From Charina bottae (lineage: Eukaryota; Chordata; Lepidosauria; Squamata; Charinaidae): DNA of 64,000 bases. Positions 9,792 to 21,812 of the stretch are shown piece after piece. Where the stretch lies: assembly GCA_023362775.1 (NCBI GenBank), contig JALMGJ010000002.1, positions 29,293,414-29,357,413 on the forward strand. The letters run 5' to 3'. The notes beneath the pieces are model-generated. The model was not told the origin of the DNA, searched no databases, and worked only from the letters and a program-made list of their open reading frames with translations. Both the position numbers and the translations under genes were made by a program. Within the stretch, counting starts at the first letter, position 1, and each line of letters begins with the position of its first letter.

Positions 9792-12341
9792 CTAAGTCCC
9801 TTTATCATCTAAAGGAGGATCGTTAAGATTACCCTGCTGCTGTTGAGCTTGTGAAATGGTCTTAATCTTCCTAGGCACAGAAGACAAAGCAGGAAGGAAG
9901 ATAGGGGAAAGGTTATGCCTGAGGCCCCCACCTCTATTCAAGGAAGGATTTTCCAAGTTGGCATGAATGGATTCCTTGACCCCTCTCTCAAACCACCTAT
10001 CTTCTCTGTCTAAAATGTGAACATTAATGTCCTCAAATGAGTGTCCTTTTTCCTTTAGATGAAGATAAACTGCTGACTCTGGTCCTGTGGTGTTACTTCT
10101 CCTGTGTTGGGCCATCCTCCTGTACAAAGGTTGTTTGGTTTCTCCAATGTAGAGTTCAGAGCACTCCTCACTGCACTGGATTGCATACACTACATTGCTT
10201 TCCTTGTGTTTTGGAGTTTGATCTTTGGGGTGTACAAGCCTCTGTCTCAGTGTGTTGGTGGGTTTGAAATATACAGGTATGTGGTGTTTGCCAAATATCC
10301 GTTTTATCTTTTCAGACACGCCAGCCATGTAAGGAATGACCAGGTTCTTCCGTTTACTCTGAGTCTCAGCCCTATCTGTTGCTGTTTTAGGTCTGGTAGA
10401 CTTAGATTTGGTGAAGGCCCAATTTGGATATCCACAGGCCTGCAGAGCTGTTCTCAGATGCGGCTTTTCATTCTTTTTGGAATCCATGGAGGTGGGGATG
10501 GTTTCTGCTCTGTGTGACAATGTCCTGATGACTCCTAGTTTGTGCTGCAGTGGATGGTGGGAGTCAAACATCAGGTATTGATCTGTGTGTGTGGGTTTCC
10601 TGTAGATCCCTATTTCTAGCTTGCCACCGGTCCCAATGAGGACTTCACAGTCTAGGAATGCCAGTCTGTTGTCCTTGGTGTCTTCTCTGGTGAAGCTAAT
10701 GTTGGCATCTATAGTGTTTATATGGTCCGTGAAGGCCTGTACTTCCTGGGCCTTGATTTTGACCCAGGTGTCATCCACATACCTAAACCAGTGGGTGGGC
10801 ACCGTTCCCTGGAATGTGTTGAGTGCTTTCTTCTCCACTTCTTCCATGTATAAATTGGCCACAATGGGTGACACAGGAGAACCCATAGCACAGCCGTGTT
10901 TTTGTCTGTAAAAGTCACCTCTGTATGTGAAATAAGTGGTGTTAAGACACAGGTCCAGAAGATGGCAGATCTGGTTTGGGTTGAGATGGCTTCTCCTTTC
11001 CAGGGTGCTGTCCTCTTCTAGTCTCTTCCTGACAGCGGATAGAGCATGAGTGGTGGGGATGCTGGTGAAAAGGGAGGACACATCAAAGGAGACCATAGTT
11101 TCATCTGTATCCAGTTTCAGGATCTTTGCTTTGGAAACAAATTCTTCCGAATTATGGATGTGGTGTTCAGAGTGTCCAACTAGAGGTGCTAGTATGGTAG
11201 AGAGGTGTTTGGCAATGTTGTATGTTACCGAATTGATGCTGCTGACTATGGGTCGGAGGGGTGTTCCTTCCTTGTGGATCTTAGGAAGTCCGTAGATGCA
11301 GGGGATGGCTTCTCCAGGATACAGACGGTGGTAGGTAATCCTATCGATGGAGCCATCATGTTTCAATTGTTTCAAACTGTCTATTGCCTTTTTCTTGTAA
11401 TTGTTGGTGGGGTCTCTTTTCAGTTTTTCATATGTATGGTGATCCTCCAAAAGTGAGGTAATTTTATTGTGGTAGTCTGCAGTGTTTAGAACCACTGTAC
11501 ATCTTCCTTTGTCAGCAGGTAAAATGGTGATGGTTTCATCTTTGCTGAGGGCTGTCAGGGCTCTCCTCTCTTGGACGGTAAGGTTGGGGGGAGGAGGTTG
11601 AGCACTGGACAGAGCTGCAGATATTTTAAGCCGGAGTTGTTCTGCTTCTTCAAAAGGTAGGTGGTTGTTGTGGATGGCAGATTCTGTGGCTGTAATGAGC
11701 TCCACAACCGGAACTTGCTTGGGAGTGATGGCAAAATTAAGACCTTTGGCTAGGACATCTCTCTCTGGTTGGGTAAGTTCTCTGTCTGAGAGATTTTTCA
11801 CCCACATGTTCTTTTTGTCCTCTGTGGTCCTGTTGTTGTTGTTCCTCCCAGCGGTTTCTCCAGTTCCTTGTTTCTGCTTGCTGCGAGAAAGAAGAATGTC
11901 AAATTTCTTAGTTTGCCTCTCCTTTGTCTTGTGATGCTGGGCCAGCTGTACTTTATTGCCAAGCTGAATAACTCTATCCAGGATTGGGTCAGGAAGGGTG
12001 GCTGTGAGTTCCTGGTGAAGGTTTTCAAAATTGTATTGCAGGGCATCAATGGTGAAGTGGACTTGCCTTATTCTTTCATTTAGAAGATGTCTTTGTGCCT
12101 GCTGCAGGATCTGATCTGCTCTGTGACCCTTAACTGTAGATTGCAGGCGTAGGCTTGTCGGGATGAGTCTCTGTTGTCTGCATCTGAGGTTAAAACGTAG
12201 GTGGTTTCTATAGTCTGCCACCTTTCTTGCTGTCTTCTCGAATTTCCTTACCAACTTCAGGGTTTCATCCCCAAAATGTATGGCAATATGTCTATGAAGG
12301 TTCTCAGTCATCCAGGTGGAACAGTCTGTGGCTTGAATCAT
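9792..12341 (-). CDS. Penelope-like element polyprotein, unit A (intact, 849 aa)
   Basis: A single ORF for a Penelope-like retroelement: a reverse transcriptase related to telomerase, fused to a GIY-YIG endonuclease. Residue estimates: N-terminal region 1-270 with a basic coiled-coil-like stretch; RT about 272-600 with YGLPKIHKEG (~350), the motif A equivalent FDVSSLFTS (~417), GCAMGSPVSP (~482) and the catalytic YVDD (~521); GIY-YIG domain about 715-800 (VVYAIQC...LYIGETKQ...RMAQHR). The start ATG lies within the 3' tail of the adjacent unit, so the frame crosses the tandem junction. It differs from units B-E by single residues such as KNEKP for KNEKQ. No disabling lesion seen. Confidence 0.9.
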   Translation of the reverse strand: MIQATDCSTWMTENLHRHIAIHFGDETLKLVRKFEKTARKVADYRNHLRFNLRCRQQRLIPTSLRLQSTVKGHRADQILQQAQRHLLNERIRQVHFTIDALQYNFENLHQELTATLPDPILDRVIQLGNKVQLAQHHKTKERQTKKFDILLSRSKQKQGTGETAGRNNNNRTTEDKKNMWVKNLSDRELTQPERDVLAKGLNFAITPKQVPVVELITATESAIHNNHLPFEEAEQLRLKISAALSSAQPPPPNLTVQERRALTALSKDETITILPADKGRCTVVLNTADYHNKITSLLEDHHTYEKLKRDPTNNYKKKAIDSLKQLKHDGSIDRITYHRLYPGEAIPCIYGLPKIHKEGTPLRPIVSSINSVTYNIAKHLSTILAPLVGHSEHHIHNSEEFVSKAKILKLDTDETMVSFDVSSLFTSIPTTHALSAVRKRLEEDSTLERRSHLNPNQICHLLDLCLNTTYFTYRGDFYRQKHGCAMGSPVSPIVANLYMEEVEKKALNTFQGTVPTHWFRYVDDTWVKIKAQEVQAFTDHINTIDANISFTREDTKDNRLAFLDCEVLIGTGGKLEIGIYRKPTHTDQYLMFDSHHPLQHKLGVIRTLSHRAETIPTSMDSKKNEKPHLRTALQACGYPNWAFTKSKSTRPKTATDRAETQSKRKNLVIPYMAGVSEKIKRIFGKHHIPVYFKPTNTLRQRLVHPKDQTPKHKESNVVYAIQCSEECSELYIGETKQPLYRRMAQHRRSNTTGPESAVYLHLKEKGHSFEDINVHILDREDRWFERGVKESIHANLENPSLNRGGGLRHNLSPIFLPALSSVPRKIKTISQAQQQQGNLNDPPLDDKGT

Positions 12342-12369
12342 GTCAACTGGATTTCTATTTTCTTAGTGG

Positions 12370-12404
12370 AAACGTTTCACTCCTTATCCAAGGAGCTTCT
12401 TCAG
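12370..12404 (-). ncRNA. Hammerhead-ribozyme-like motif, unit B
   Basis: Same 35-base motif on the minus strand. It lies 28 bases upstream of unit A's start codon (12341), so cleavage would place an RNA 5' end just before that ORF. Confidence 0.6.
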
Positions 12405-12505
12405 TCTGAGTGAAGTTAGTAAGGGAATCCTTAAATATGTTTCTAGGCTGGCTGTGTGACCTTGCACCTGGGGCTAGGTCATGGTTATTTTTGAGATGTT
12501 TGTTT

Positions 12506-14883
12506 CTAAGTCCCTTTATCATCTAAAGGAGGATCGTTAAGATTACCCTGCTGCTGTTGAGCTTGTGAAATGGTCTTAATCTTCCTAGGCACAGAAGACA
12601 AAGCAGGAAGGAAGATAGGGGAAAGGTTATGCCTGAGGCCCCCACCTCTATTCAAGGAAGGATTTTCCAAGTTGGCATGAATGGATTCCTTGACCCCTCT
12701 CTCAAACCACCTATCTTCTCTGTCTAAAATGTGAACATTAATGTCCTCAAATGAGTGTCCTTTTTCCTTTAGATGAAGATAAACTGCTGACTCTGGTCCT
12801 GTGGTGTTACTTCTCCTGTGTTGGGCCATCCTCCTGTACAAAGGTTGTTTGGTTTCTCCAATGTAGAGTTCAGAGCACTCCTCACTGCACTGGATTGCAT
12901 ACACTACATTGCTTTCCTTGTGTTTTGGAGTTTGATCTTTGGGGTGTACAAGCCTCTGTCTCAGTGTGTTGGTGGGTTTGAAATATACAGGTATGTGGTG
13001 TTTGCCAAATATCCGTTTTATCTTTTCAGACACGCCAGCCATGTAAGGAATGACCAGGTTCTTCCGTTTACTCTGAGTCTCAGCCCTATCTGTTGCTGTT
13101 TTAGGTCTGGTAGACTTAGATTTGGTGAAGGCCCAATTTGGATATCCACAGGCCTGCAGAGCTGTTCTCAGATGCTGCTTTTCATTCTTTTTGGAATCCA
13201 TGGAGGTGGGGATGGTTTCTGCTCTGTGTGACAATGTCCTGATGACTCCTAGTTTGTGCTGCAGTGGATGGTGGGAGTCAAACATCAGGTATTGATCTGT
13301 GTGTGTGGGTTTCCTGTAGATCCCTATTTCTAGCTTGCCACTGGTCCCAATGAGGACTTCACAGTCTAGGAATGCCAGTCTGTTGTCCTTGGTGTCTTCT
13401 CTGGTGAAGCTAATGTTGGCATCTATAGTGTTTATATGGTCCGTGAAGGCCTGTACTTCCTGGGCCTTGATTTTGACCCAGGTGTCATCCACATACCTAA
13501 ACCAGTGGGTGGGCACCGTTCCCTGGAATGTGTTGAGTGCTTTCTTCTCCACTTCTTCCATGTATAAATTGGCCACAATGGGTGACACAGGAGAACCCAT
13601 AGCACAGCCGTGTTTTTGTCTGTAAAAGTCACCTCTGTATGTGAAATAAGTGGTGTTAAGACACAGGTCCAGAAGATGGCAGATCTGGTTTGGGTTGAGA
13701 TGGCTTCTCCTTTCCAGGGTGCTGTCCTCTTCTAGTCTCTTCCTGACAGCGGATAGAGCATGAGTGGTGGGGATGCTGGTGAAAAGGGAGGACACATCAA
13801 AGGAGACCATAGTTTCATCTGTATCCAGTTTCAGGATCTTTGCTTTGGAAACAAATTCTTCCGAATTATGGATGTGGTGTTCAGAGTGTCCAACTAGAGG
13901 TGCTAGTATGGTAGAGAGGTGTTTGGCAATGTTGTATGTTACCGAATTGATGCTGCTGACTATGGGTCGGAGGGGTGTTCCTTCCTTGTGGATCTTAGGA
14001 AGTCCGTAGATGCAGGGGATGGCTTCTCCAGGATACAGACGGTGGTAGGTAATCCTATCGATGGAGCCATCATGTTTCAATTGTTTCAAACTGTCTATTG
14101 CCTTTTTCTTGTAATTGTTGGTGGGGTCTCTTTTCAGTTTTTCATATGTATGGTGATCCTCCAAAAGTGAGGTAATTTTATTGTGGTAGTCTGCAGTGTT
14201 TAGAACCACTGTACATCTTCCTTTGTCAGCAGGTAAAATGGTGATGGTTTCATCTTTGCTGAGGGCTGTCAGGGCTCTCCTCTCTTGGACGGTAAGGTTG
14301 GGGGGAGGAGGTTGAGCACTGGACAGAGCTGCAGATATTTTAAGCCGGAGTTGTTCTGCTTCTTCAAAAGGTAGGTGGTTGTTGTGGATGGCAGATTCTG
14401 TGGCTGTAATGAGCTCCACAACCGGAACTTGCTTGGGAGTGATGGCAAAATTAAGACCTTTGGCTAGGACATCTCTCTCTGGTTGGGTAAGTTCTCTGTC
14501 TGAGAGATTTTTCACCCACATGTTCTTTTTGTCCTCTGTGGTCCTGTTGTTGTTGTTCCTCCCAGCAGTTTCTCCAGTTCCTTGTTTCTGCTTGCTGCGA
14601 GAAAGAAGAATGTCAAATTTCTTAGTTTGCCTCTCCTTTGTCTTGTGATGCTGGGCCAGCTGTACTTTATTGCCAAGCTGAATAACTCTATCCAGGATTG
14701 GGTCAGGAAGGGTGGCTGTGAGTTCCTGGTGAAGGTTTTCAAAATTGTATTGCAGGGCATCAATGGTGAAGTGGACTTGCCTTATTCTTTCATTTAGAAG
14801 ATGTCTTTGTGCCTGCTGCAGGATCTGATCTGCTCTGTGACCCTTAACTGTAGATTGCAGGCGTAGGCTTGTCGGGATGAGTC
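12506..14883 (-). pseudogene. Penelope-like polyprotein, unit B (5'-truncated)
   Basis: The frame is open from the head-to-head junction at 14883 to the stop at 12506 and corresponds to residues from about 58 to 849 of the full protein, but it lacks the normal start codon. The first internal ATG gives 671 aa from 14521 and still includes the whole RT and GIY-YIG domains. A GTSGK variant replaces GTGGK. All catalytic motifs are intact. The truncation, not mutation, disables it. Confidence 0.85.
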
Positions 14884-16618
14884 CATTTTACCTGCTGACA
14901 AAGGAAGATGTACAGTGGTTCTAAACACTGCAGACTACCACAATAAAATTACCTCACTTTTGGAGGATCACCATACATATGAAAAACTGAAAAGAGACCC
15001 CACCAACAATTACAAGAAAAAGGCAATAGACAGTTTGAAACAATTGAAACATGATGGCTCCATCGATAGGATTACCTACCACCGTCTGTATCCTGGAGAA
15101 GCCATCCCCTGCATCTACGGACTTCCTAAGATCCACAAGGAAGGAACACCCCTCCGACCCATAGTCAGCAGCATCAATTCGGTAACATACAACATTGCCA
15201 AACACCTCTCTACCATACTAGCACCTCTAGTTGGACACTCTGAACACCACATCCATAATTCGGAAGAATTTGTTTCCAAAGCAAAGATCCTGAAACTGGA
15301 TACAGATGAAACTATGGTCTCCTTTGATGTGTCCTCCCTTTTCACCAGCATCCCCACCACTCATGCTCTATCCGCTGTCAGGAAGAGACTAGAAGAGGAC
15401 AGCACCCTGGAAAGGAGAAGCCATCTCAACCCAAACCAGATCTGCCATCTTCTGGACCTGTGTCTTAACACCACTTATTTCACATACAGAGGTGACTTTT
15501 ACAGACAAAAACACGGCTGTGCTATGGGTTCTCCTGTGTCACCCATTGTGGCCAATTTATACATGGAAGAAGTGGAGAAGAAAGCACTCAACACATTCCA
15601 GGGAACGGTGCCCACCCACTGGTTTAGGTATGTGGATGACACCTGGGTCAAAATCAAGGCCCAGGAAGTACAGGCCTTCACGGACCATATAAACACTATA
15701 GATGCCAACATTAGCTTCACCAGAGAAGACACCAAGGACAACAGACTGGCATTCCTAGACTGTGAAGTCCTCATTGGGACCGGTGGCAAGCTAGAAATAG
15801 GGATCTACAGGAAACCCACACACACAGATCAATACCTGATGTTTGACTCCCACCATCCACTGCAGCACAAACTAGGAGTCATCAGGACATTGTCACACAG
15901 AGCAGAAACCATCCCCACCTCCATGGATTCCAAAAAGAATGAAAAGCAGCATCTGAGAACAGCTCTGCAGGCCTGTGGATATCCAAATTGGGCCTTCACC
16001 AAATCTAAGTCTACCAGACCTAAAACAGCAACAGATAGGGCTGAGACTCAGAGTAAACGGAAGAACCTGGTCATTCCTTACATGGCTGGCGTGTCTGAAA
16101 AGATAAAACGGATATTTGGCAAACACCACATACCTGTATATTTCAAACCCACCAACACACTGAGACAGAGGCTTGTACACCCCAAAGATCAAACTCCAAA
16201 ACACAAGGAAAGCAATGTAGTGTATGCAATCCAGTGCAGTGAGGAGTGCTCTGAACTCTACATTGGAGAAACCAAACAACCTTTGTACAGGAGGATGGCC
16301 CAACACAGGAGAAGTAACACCACAGGACCAGAGTCAGCAGTTTATCTTCATCTAAAGGAAAAAGGACACTCATTTGAGGACATTAATGTTCACATTTTAG
16401 ACAGAGAAGATAGGTGGTTTGAGAGAGGGGTCAAGGAATCCATTCATGCCAACTTGGAAAATCCTTCCTTGAATAGAGGTGGGGGCCTCAGGCATAACCT
16501 TTCCCCTATCTTCCTTCCTGCTTTGTCTTCTGTGCCTAGGAAGATTAAGACCATTTCACAAGCTCAACAGCAGCAGGGTAATCTTAACGATCCTCCTTTA
16601 GATGATAAAGGGACTTAG
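14884..16618 (+). pseudogene. Penelope-like polyprotein, unit C (5'-truncated)
   Basis: Starts abruptly at the codon for residue ~272 (ILPADKG) at the head-to-head junction. It runs open through RT (YGLPKIHKEG, GCAMGSPVSP, YVDD) and GIY-YIG to the stop at 16618. The first ATG is 14915 (567 aa). The N-terminal 270 residues are missing. Its tail supplies the hammerhead motif and the start codon of unit D. Confidence 0.85.
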
Positions 16619-16719
16619 AAACAAACATCTCAAAAATAACCATGACCTAGCCCCAGGTGCAAGGTCACACAGCCAGCCTAGAAACATATTTAAGGATTCC
16701 CTTACTAACTTCACTCAGA

Positions 16720-16754
16720 CTGAAGAAGCTCCTTGGATAAGGAGTGAAACGTTT
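16720..16754 (+). ncRNA. Hammerhead-ribozyme-like motif, unit C/D junction
   Basis: CTGAAGA core, CTCCTT-GGAT-AAGGAG hairpin, GAAACGTTT. The predicted cleavage after 16754 lies 28 bases before the unit D ATG (16783). The next motif ends at 19468, exactly 2714 bases on. Confidence 0.6.
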
Positions 16755-16782
16755 CCACTAAGAAAATAGAAATCCAGTTGAC

Positions 16783-19332
16783 ATGATTCAAGCCACAGAC
16801 TGTTCCACCTGGATGACTGAGAACCTTCATAGACATATTGCCATACATTTTGGGGATGAAACCCTGAAGTTGGTAAGGAAATTCGAGAAGACAGCAAGAA
16901 AGGTGGCAGACTATAGAAACCACCTACGTTTTAACCTCAGATGCAGACAACAGAGACTCATCCCGACAAGCCTACGCCTGCAATCTACAGTTAAGGGTCA
17001 CAGAGCAGATCAGATCCTGCAGCAGGCACAAAGACATCTTCTAAATGAAAGAATAAGGCAAGTCCACTTCACCATTGATGCCCTGCAATACAATTTTGAA
17101 AACCTTCACCAGGAACTCACAGCCACCCTTCCTGACCCAATCCTGGATAGAGTTATTCAGCTTGGCAATAAAGTACAGCTGGCCCAGCATCACAAGACAA
17201 AGGAGAGGCAAACTAAGAAATTTGACATTCTTCTTTCTCGCAGCAAGCAGAAACAAGGAACTGGAGAAACCGCTGGGAGGAACAACAACAACAGGACCAC
17301 AGAGGACAAAAAGAACATGTGGGTGAAAAATCTCTCAGACAGAGAACTTACCCAACCAGAGAGAGATGTCCTAGCCAAAGGTCTTAATTTTGCCATCACT
17401 CCCAAGCAAGTTCCGGTTGTGGAGCTCATTACAGCCACAGAATCTGCCATCCACAACAACCACCTACCTTTTGAAGAAGCAGAACAACTCCGGCTTAAAA
17501 TATCTGCAGCTCTGTCCAGTGCTCAACCTCCTCCCCCCAACCTTACCGTCCAAGAGAGGAGAGCCCTGACAGCCCTCAGCAAAGATGAAACCATCACCAT
17601 TTTACCTGCTGACAAAGGAAGATGTACAGTGGTTCTAAACACTGCAGACTACCACAATAAAATTACCTCACTTTTGGAGGATCACCATACATATGAAAAA
17701 CTGAAAAGAGACCCCACCAACAATTACAAGAAAAAGGCAATAGACAGTTTGAAACAATTGAAACATGATGGCTCCATCGATAGGATTACCTACCACCGTC
17801 TGTATCCTGGAGAAGCCATCCCCTGCATCTACGGACTTCCTAAGATCCACAAGGAAGGAACACCCCTCCGACCCATAGTCAGCAGCATCAATTCGGTAAC
17901 ATACAACATTGCCAAACACCTCTCTACCATACTAGCACCTCTAGTTGGACACTCTGAACACCACATCCATAATTCGGAAGAATTTGTTTCCAAAGCAAAG
18001 ATCCTGAAACTGGATACAGATGAAACTATGGTCTCCTTTGATGTGTCCTCCCTTTTCACCAGCATCCCCACCACTCATGCTCTATCCGCTGTCAGGAAGA
18101 GACTAGAAGAGGACAGCACCCTGGAAAGGAGAAGCCATCTCAACCCAAACCAGATCTGCCATCTTCTGGACCTGTGTCTTAACACCACTTATTTCACATA
18201 CAGAGGTGACTTTTACAGACAAAAACACGGCTGTGCTATGGGTTCTCCTGTGTCACCCATTGTGGCCAATTTATACATGGAAGAAGTGGAGAAGAAAGCA
18301 CTCAACACATTCCAGGGAACGGTGCCCACCCACTGGTTTAGGTATGTGGATGACACCTGGGTCAAAATCAAGGCCCAGGAAGTACAGGCCTTCACGGACC
18401 ATATAAACACTATAGATGCCAACATTAGCTTCACCAGAGAAGACACCAAGGACAACAGACTGGCATTCCTAGACTGTGAAGTCCTCATTGGGACCGGTGG
18501 CAAGCTAGAAATAGGGATCTACAGGAAACCCACACACACAGATCAATACCTGATGTTTGACTCCCACCATCCACTGCAGCACAAACTAGGAGTCATCAGG
18601 ACATTGTCACACAGAGCAGAAACCATCCCCACCTCCATGGATTCCAAAAAGAATGAAAAGCAGCATCTGAGAACAGCTCTGCAGGCCTGTGGATATCCAA
18701 ATTGGGCCTTCACCAAATCTAAGTCTACCAGACCTAAAACAGCAACAGATAGGGCTGAGACTCAGAGTAAACGGAAGAACCTGGTCATTCCTTACATGGC
18801 TGGCGTGTCTGAAAAGATAAAACGGATATTTGGCAAACACCACATACCTGTATATTTCAAACCCACCAACACACTGAGACAGAGGCTTGTACACCCCAAA
18901 GATCAAACTCCAAAACACAAGGAAAGCAATGTAGTGTATGCAATCCAGTGCAGTGAGGAGTGCTCTGAACTCTACATTGGAGAAACCAAACAACCTTTGT
19001 ACAGGAGGATGGCCCAACACAGGAGAAGTAACACCACAGGACCAGAGTCAGCAGTTTATCTTCATCTAAAGGAAAAAGGACACTCATTTGAGGACATTAA
19101 TGTTCACATTTTAGACAGAGAAGATAGGTGGTTTGAGAGAGGGGTCAAGGAATCCATTCATGCCAACTTGGAAAATCCTTCCTTGAATAGAGGTGGGGGC
19201 CTCAGGCATAACCTTTCCCCTATCTTCCTTCCTGCTTTGTCTTCTGTGCCTAGGAAGATTAAGACCATTTCACAAGCTCAACAGCAGCAGGGTAATCTTA
19301 ACGATCCTCCTTTAGATGATAAAGGGACTTAG
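16783..19332 (+). CDS. Penelope-like element polyprotein, unit D (intact, 849 aa)
   Basis: Same full-length RT plus GIY-YIG endonuclease protein as unit A. The start ATG is at 16783, inside the last bases of unit C, and 28 bases after the predicted hammerhead cleavage point. RT catalytic YVDD is encoded at about 18343, GCAMGSP at about 18229, and the GIY-YIG segment at about 18930-19020. The stop is followed by a short 3' region and the next hammerhead motif. By family it would nick target DNA with GIY-YIG and copy its RNA there. No disabling lesion is visible, so this is the best candidate for a competent copy in the window. Confidence 0.9.
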   Translation: MIQATDCSTWMTENLHRHIAIHFGDETLKLVRKFEKTARKVADYRNHLRFNLRCRQQRLIPTSLRLQSTVKGHRADQILQQAQRHLLNERIRQVHFTIDALQYNFENLHQELTATLPDPILDRVIQLGNKVQLAQHHKTKERQTKKFDILLSRSKQKQGTGETAGRNNNNRTTEDKKNMWVKNLSDRELTQPERDVLAKGLNFAITPKQVPVVELITATESAIHNNHLPFEEAEQLRLKISAALSSAQPPPPNLTVQERRALTALSKDETITILPADKGRCTVVLNTADYHNKITSLLEDHHTYEKLKRDPTNNYKKKAIDSLKQLKHDGSIDRITYHRLYPGEAIPCIYGLPKIHKEGTPLRPIVSSINSVTYNIAKHLSTILAPLVGHSEHHIHNSEEFVSKAKILKLDTDETMVSFDVSSLFTSIPTTHALSAVRKRLEEDSTLERRSHLNPNQICHLLDLCLNTTYFTYRGDFYRQKHGCAMGSPVSPIVANLYMEEVEKKALNTFQGTVPTHWFRYVDDTWVKIKAQEVQAFTDHINTIDANISFTREDTKDNRLAFLDCEVLIGTGGKLEIGIYRKPTHTDQYLMFDSHHPLQHKLGVIRTLSHRAETIPTSMDSKKNEKQHLRTALQACGYPNWAFTKSKSTRPKTATDRAETQSKRKNLVIPYMAGVSEKIKRIFGKHHIPVYFKPTNTLRQRLVHPKDQTPKHKESNVVYAIQCSEECSELYIGETKQPLYRRMAQHRRSNTTGPESAVYLHLKEKGHSFEDINVHILDREDRWFERGVKESIHANLENPSLNRGGGLRHNLSPIFLPALSSVPRKIKTISQAQQQQGNLNDPPLDDKGT

Positions 19333-19433
19333 AAACAAACATCTCAAAAATAACCATGACCTAGCCCCAGGTGCAAGGTCACACAGCCAGCCTAGAAACA
19401 TATTTAAGGATTCCCTTACTAACTTCACTCAGA

Positions 19434-19468
19434 CTGAAGAAGCTCCTTGGATAAGGAGTGAAACGTTT
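19434..19468 (+). ncRNA. Hammerhead-ribozyme-like motif, unit D/E junction
   Basis: Identical to 16720-16754; 28 bases upstream of the unit E start codon at 19497. Confidence 0.6.
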
Positions 19469-21812
19469 CCACTAAGAAAATAGAAATCCAGTTGACATGA
19501 TTCAAGCCACAGACTGTTCCACCTGGATGACTGAGAACCTTCATAGACATATTGCCATACATTTTGGGGATGAAACCCTGAAGTTGGTAAGGAAATTCGA
19601 GAAGACAGCAAGAAAGGTGGCAGACTATAGAAACCACCTACGTTTTAACCTCAGATGCAGACAACAGAGACTCATCCCGACAAGCCTACGCCTGCAATCT
19701 ACAGTTAAGGGTCACAGAGCAGATCAGATCCTGCAGCAGGCACAAAGACATCTTCTAAATGAAAGAATAAGGCAAGTCCACTTCACCATTGATGCCCTGC
19801 AATACAATTTTGAAAACCTTCACCAGGAACTCACAGCCACCCTTCCTGACCCAATCCTGGATAGAGTTATTCAGCTTGGCAATAAAGTACAGCTGGCCCA
19901 GCATCACAAGACAAAGGAGAGGCAAACTAAGAAATTTGACATTCTTCTTTCTCGCAGCAAGCAGAAACAAGGAACTGGAGAAACCGCTGGGAGGAACAAC
20001 AACAACAGGACCACAGAGGACAAAAAGAACATGTGGGTGAAAAATCTCTCAGACAGAGAACTTACCCAACCAGAGAGAGATGTCCTAGCCAAAGGTCTTA
20101 ATTTTGCCATCACTCCCAAGCAAGTTCCGGTTGTGGAGCTCATTACAGCCACAGAATCTGCCATCCACAACAACCACCTACCTTTTGAAGAAGCAGAACA
20201 ACTCCGGCTTAAAATATCTGCAGCTCTGTCCAGTGCTCAACCTCCTCCCCCCAACCTTACCGTCCAAGAGAGGAGAGCCCTGACAGCCCTCAGCAAAGAT
20301 GAAACCATCACCATTTTACCTGCTGACAAAGGAAGATGTACAGTGGTTCTAAACACTGCAGACTACCACAATAAAATTACCTCACTTTTGGAGGATCACC
20401 ATACATATGAAAAACTGAAAAGAGACCCCACCAACAATTACAAGAAAAAGGCAATAGACAGTTTGAAACAATTGAAACATGATGGCTCCATCGATAGGAT
20501 TACCTACCACCGTCTGTATCCTGGAGAAGCCATCCCCTGCATCTACGGACTTCCTAAGATCCACAAGGAAGGAACACCCCTCCGACCCATAGTCAGCAGC
20601 ATCAATTCGGTAACATACAACATTGCCAAACACCTCTCTACCATACTAGCACCTCTAGTTGGACACTCTGAACACCACATCCATAATTCGGAAGAATTTG
20701 TTTCCAAAGCAAAGATCCTGAAACTGGATACAGATGAAACTATGGTCTCCTTTGATGTGTCCTCCCTTTTCACCAGCATCCCCACCACTCATGCTCTATC
20801 CGCTGTCAGGAAGAGACTAGAAGAGGACAGCACCCTGGAAAGGAGAAGCCATCTCAACCCAAACCAGATCTGCCATCTTCTGGACCTGTGTCTTAACACC
20901 ACTTATTTCACATACAGAGGTGACTTTTACAGACAAAAACACGGCTGTGCTATGGGTTCTCCTGTGTCACCCATTGTGGCCAATTTATACATGGAAGAAG
21001 TGGAGAAGAAAGCACTCAACACATTCCAGGGAACGGTGCCCACCCACTGGTTTAGGTATGTGGATGACACCTGGGTCAAAATCAAGGCCCAGGAAGTACA
21101 GGCCTTCACGGACCATATAAACACTATAGATGCCAACATTAGCTTCACCAGAGAAGACACCAAGGACAACAGACTGGCATTCCTAGACTGTGAAGTCCTC
21201 ATTGGGACCGGTGGCAAGCTAGAAATAGGGATCTACAGGAAACCCACACACACAGATCAATACCTGATGTTTGACTCCCACCATCCACTGCAGCACAAAC
21301 TAGGAGTCATCAGGACATTGTCACACAGAGCAGAAACCATCCCCACCTCCATGGATTCCAAAAAGAATGAAAAGCAGCATCTGAGAACAGCTCTGCAGGC
21401 CTGTGGATATCCAAATTGGGCCTTCACCAAATCTAAGTCTACCAGACCTAAAACAGCAACAGATAGGGCTGAGACTCAGAGTAAACGGAAGAACCTGGTC
21501 ATTCCTTACATGGCTGGCGTGTCTGAAAAGATAAAACGGATATTTGGCAAACACCACATACCTGTATATTTCAAACCCACCAACACACTGAGACAGAGGC
21601 TTGTACACCCCAAAGATCAAACTCCAAAACACAAGGAAAGCAATGTAGTGTATGCAATCCAGTGCAGTGAGGAGTGCTCTGAACTCTACATTGGAGAAAC
21701 CAAACAACCTTTGTACAGGAGGATGGCCCAACACAGGAGAAGTAACACCACAGGACCAGAGTCAGCAGTTTATCTTCATCTAAAGGAAAAAGGACACTCA
21801 TTTGAGGACATT

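Noticed and set aside
10037..10517. Plus-strand frames of 76 and 137 residues, repeated at 12751-13231 and mirrored at 15893-16373, 18607-19087 and 21321-21801
   Set aside because: They are antisense shadows of the Penelope GIY-YIG and RT coding sequence. They recur only because the units are near-identical.
11798..12083. Short frames overlapping the N-terminal part of Penelope units
   Set aside because: They are out-of-frame readings of the same coding sequence, with no start context or domain.
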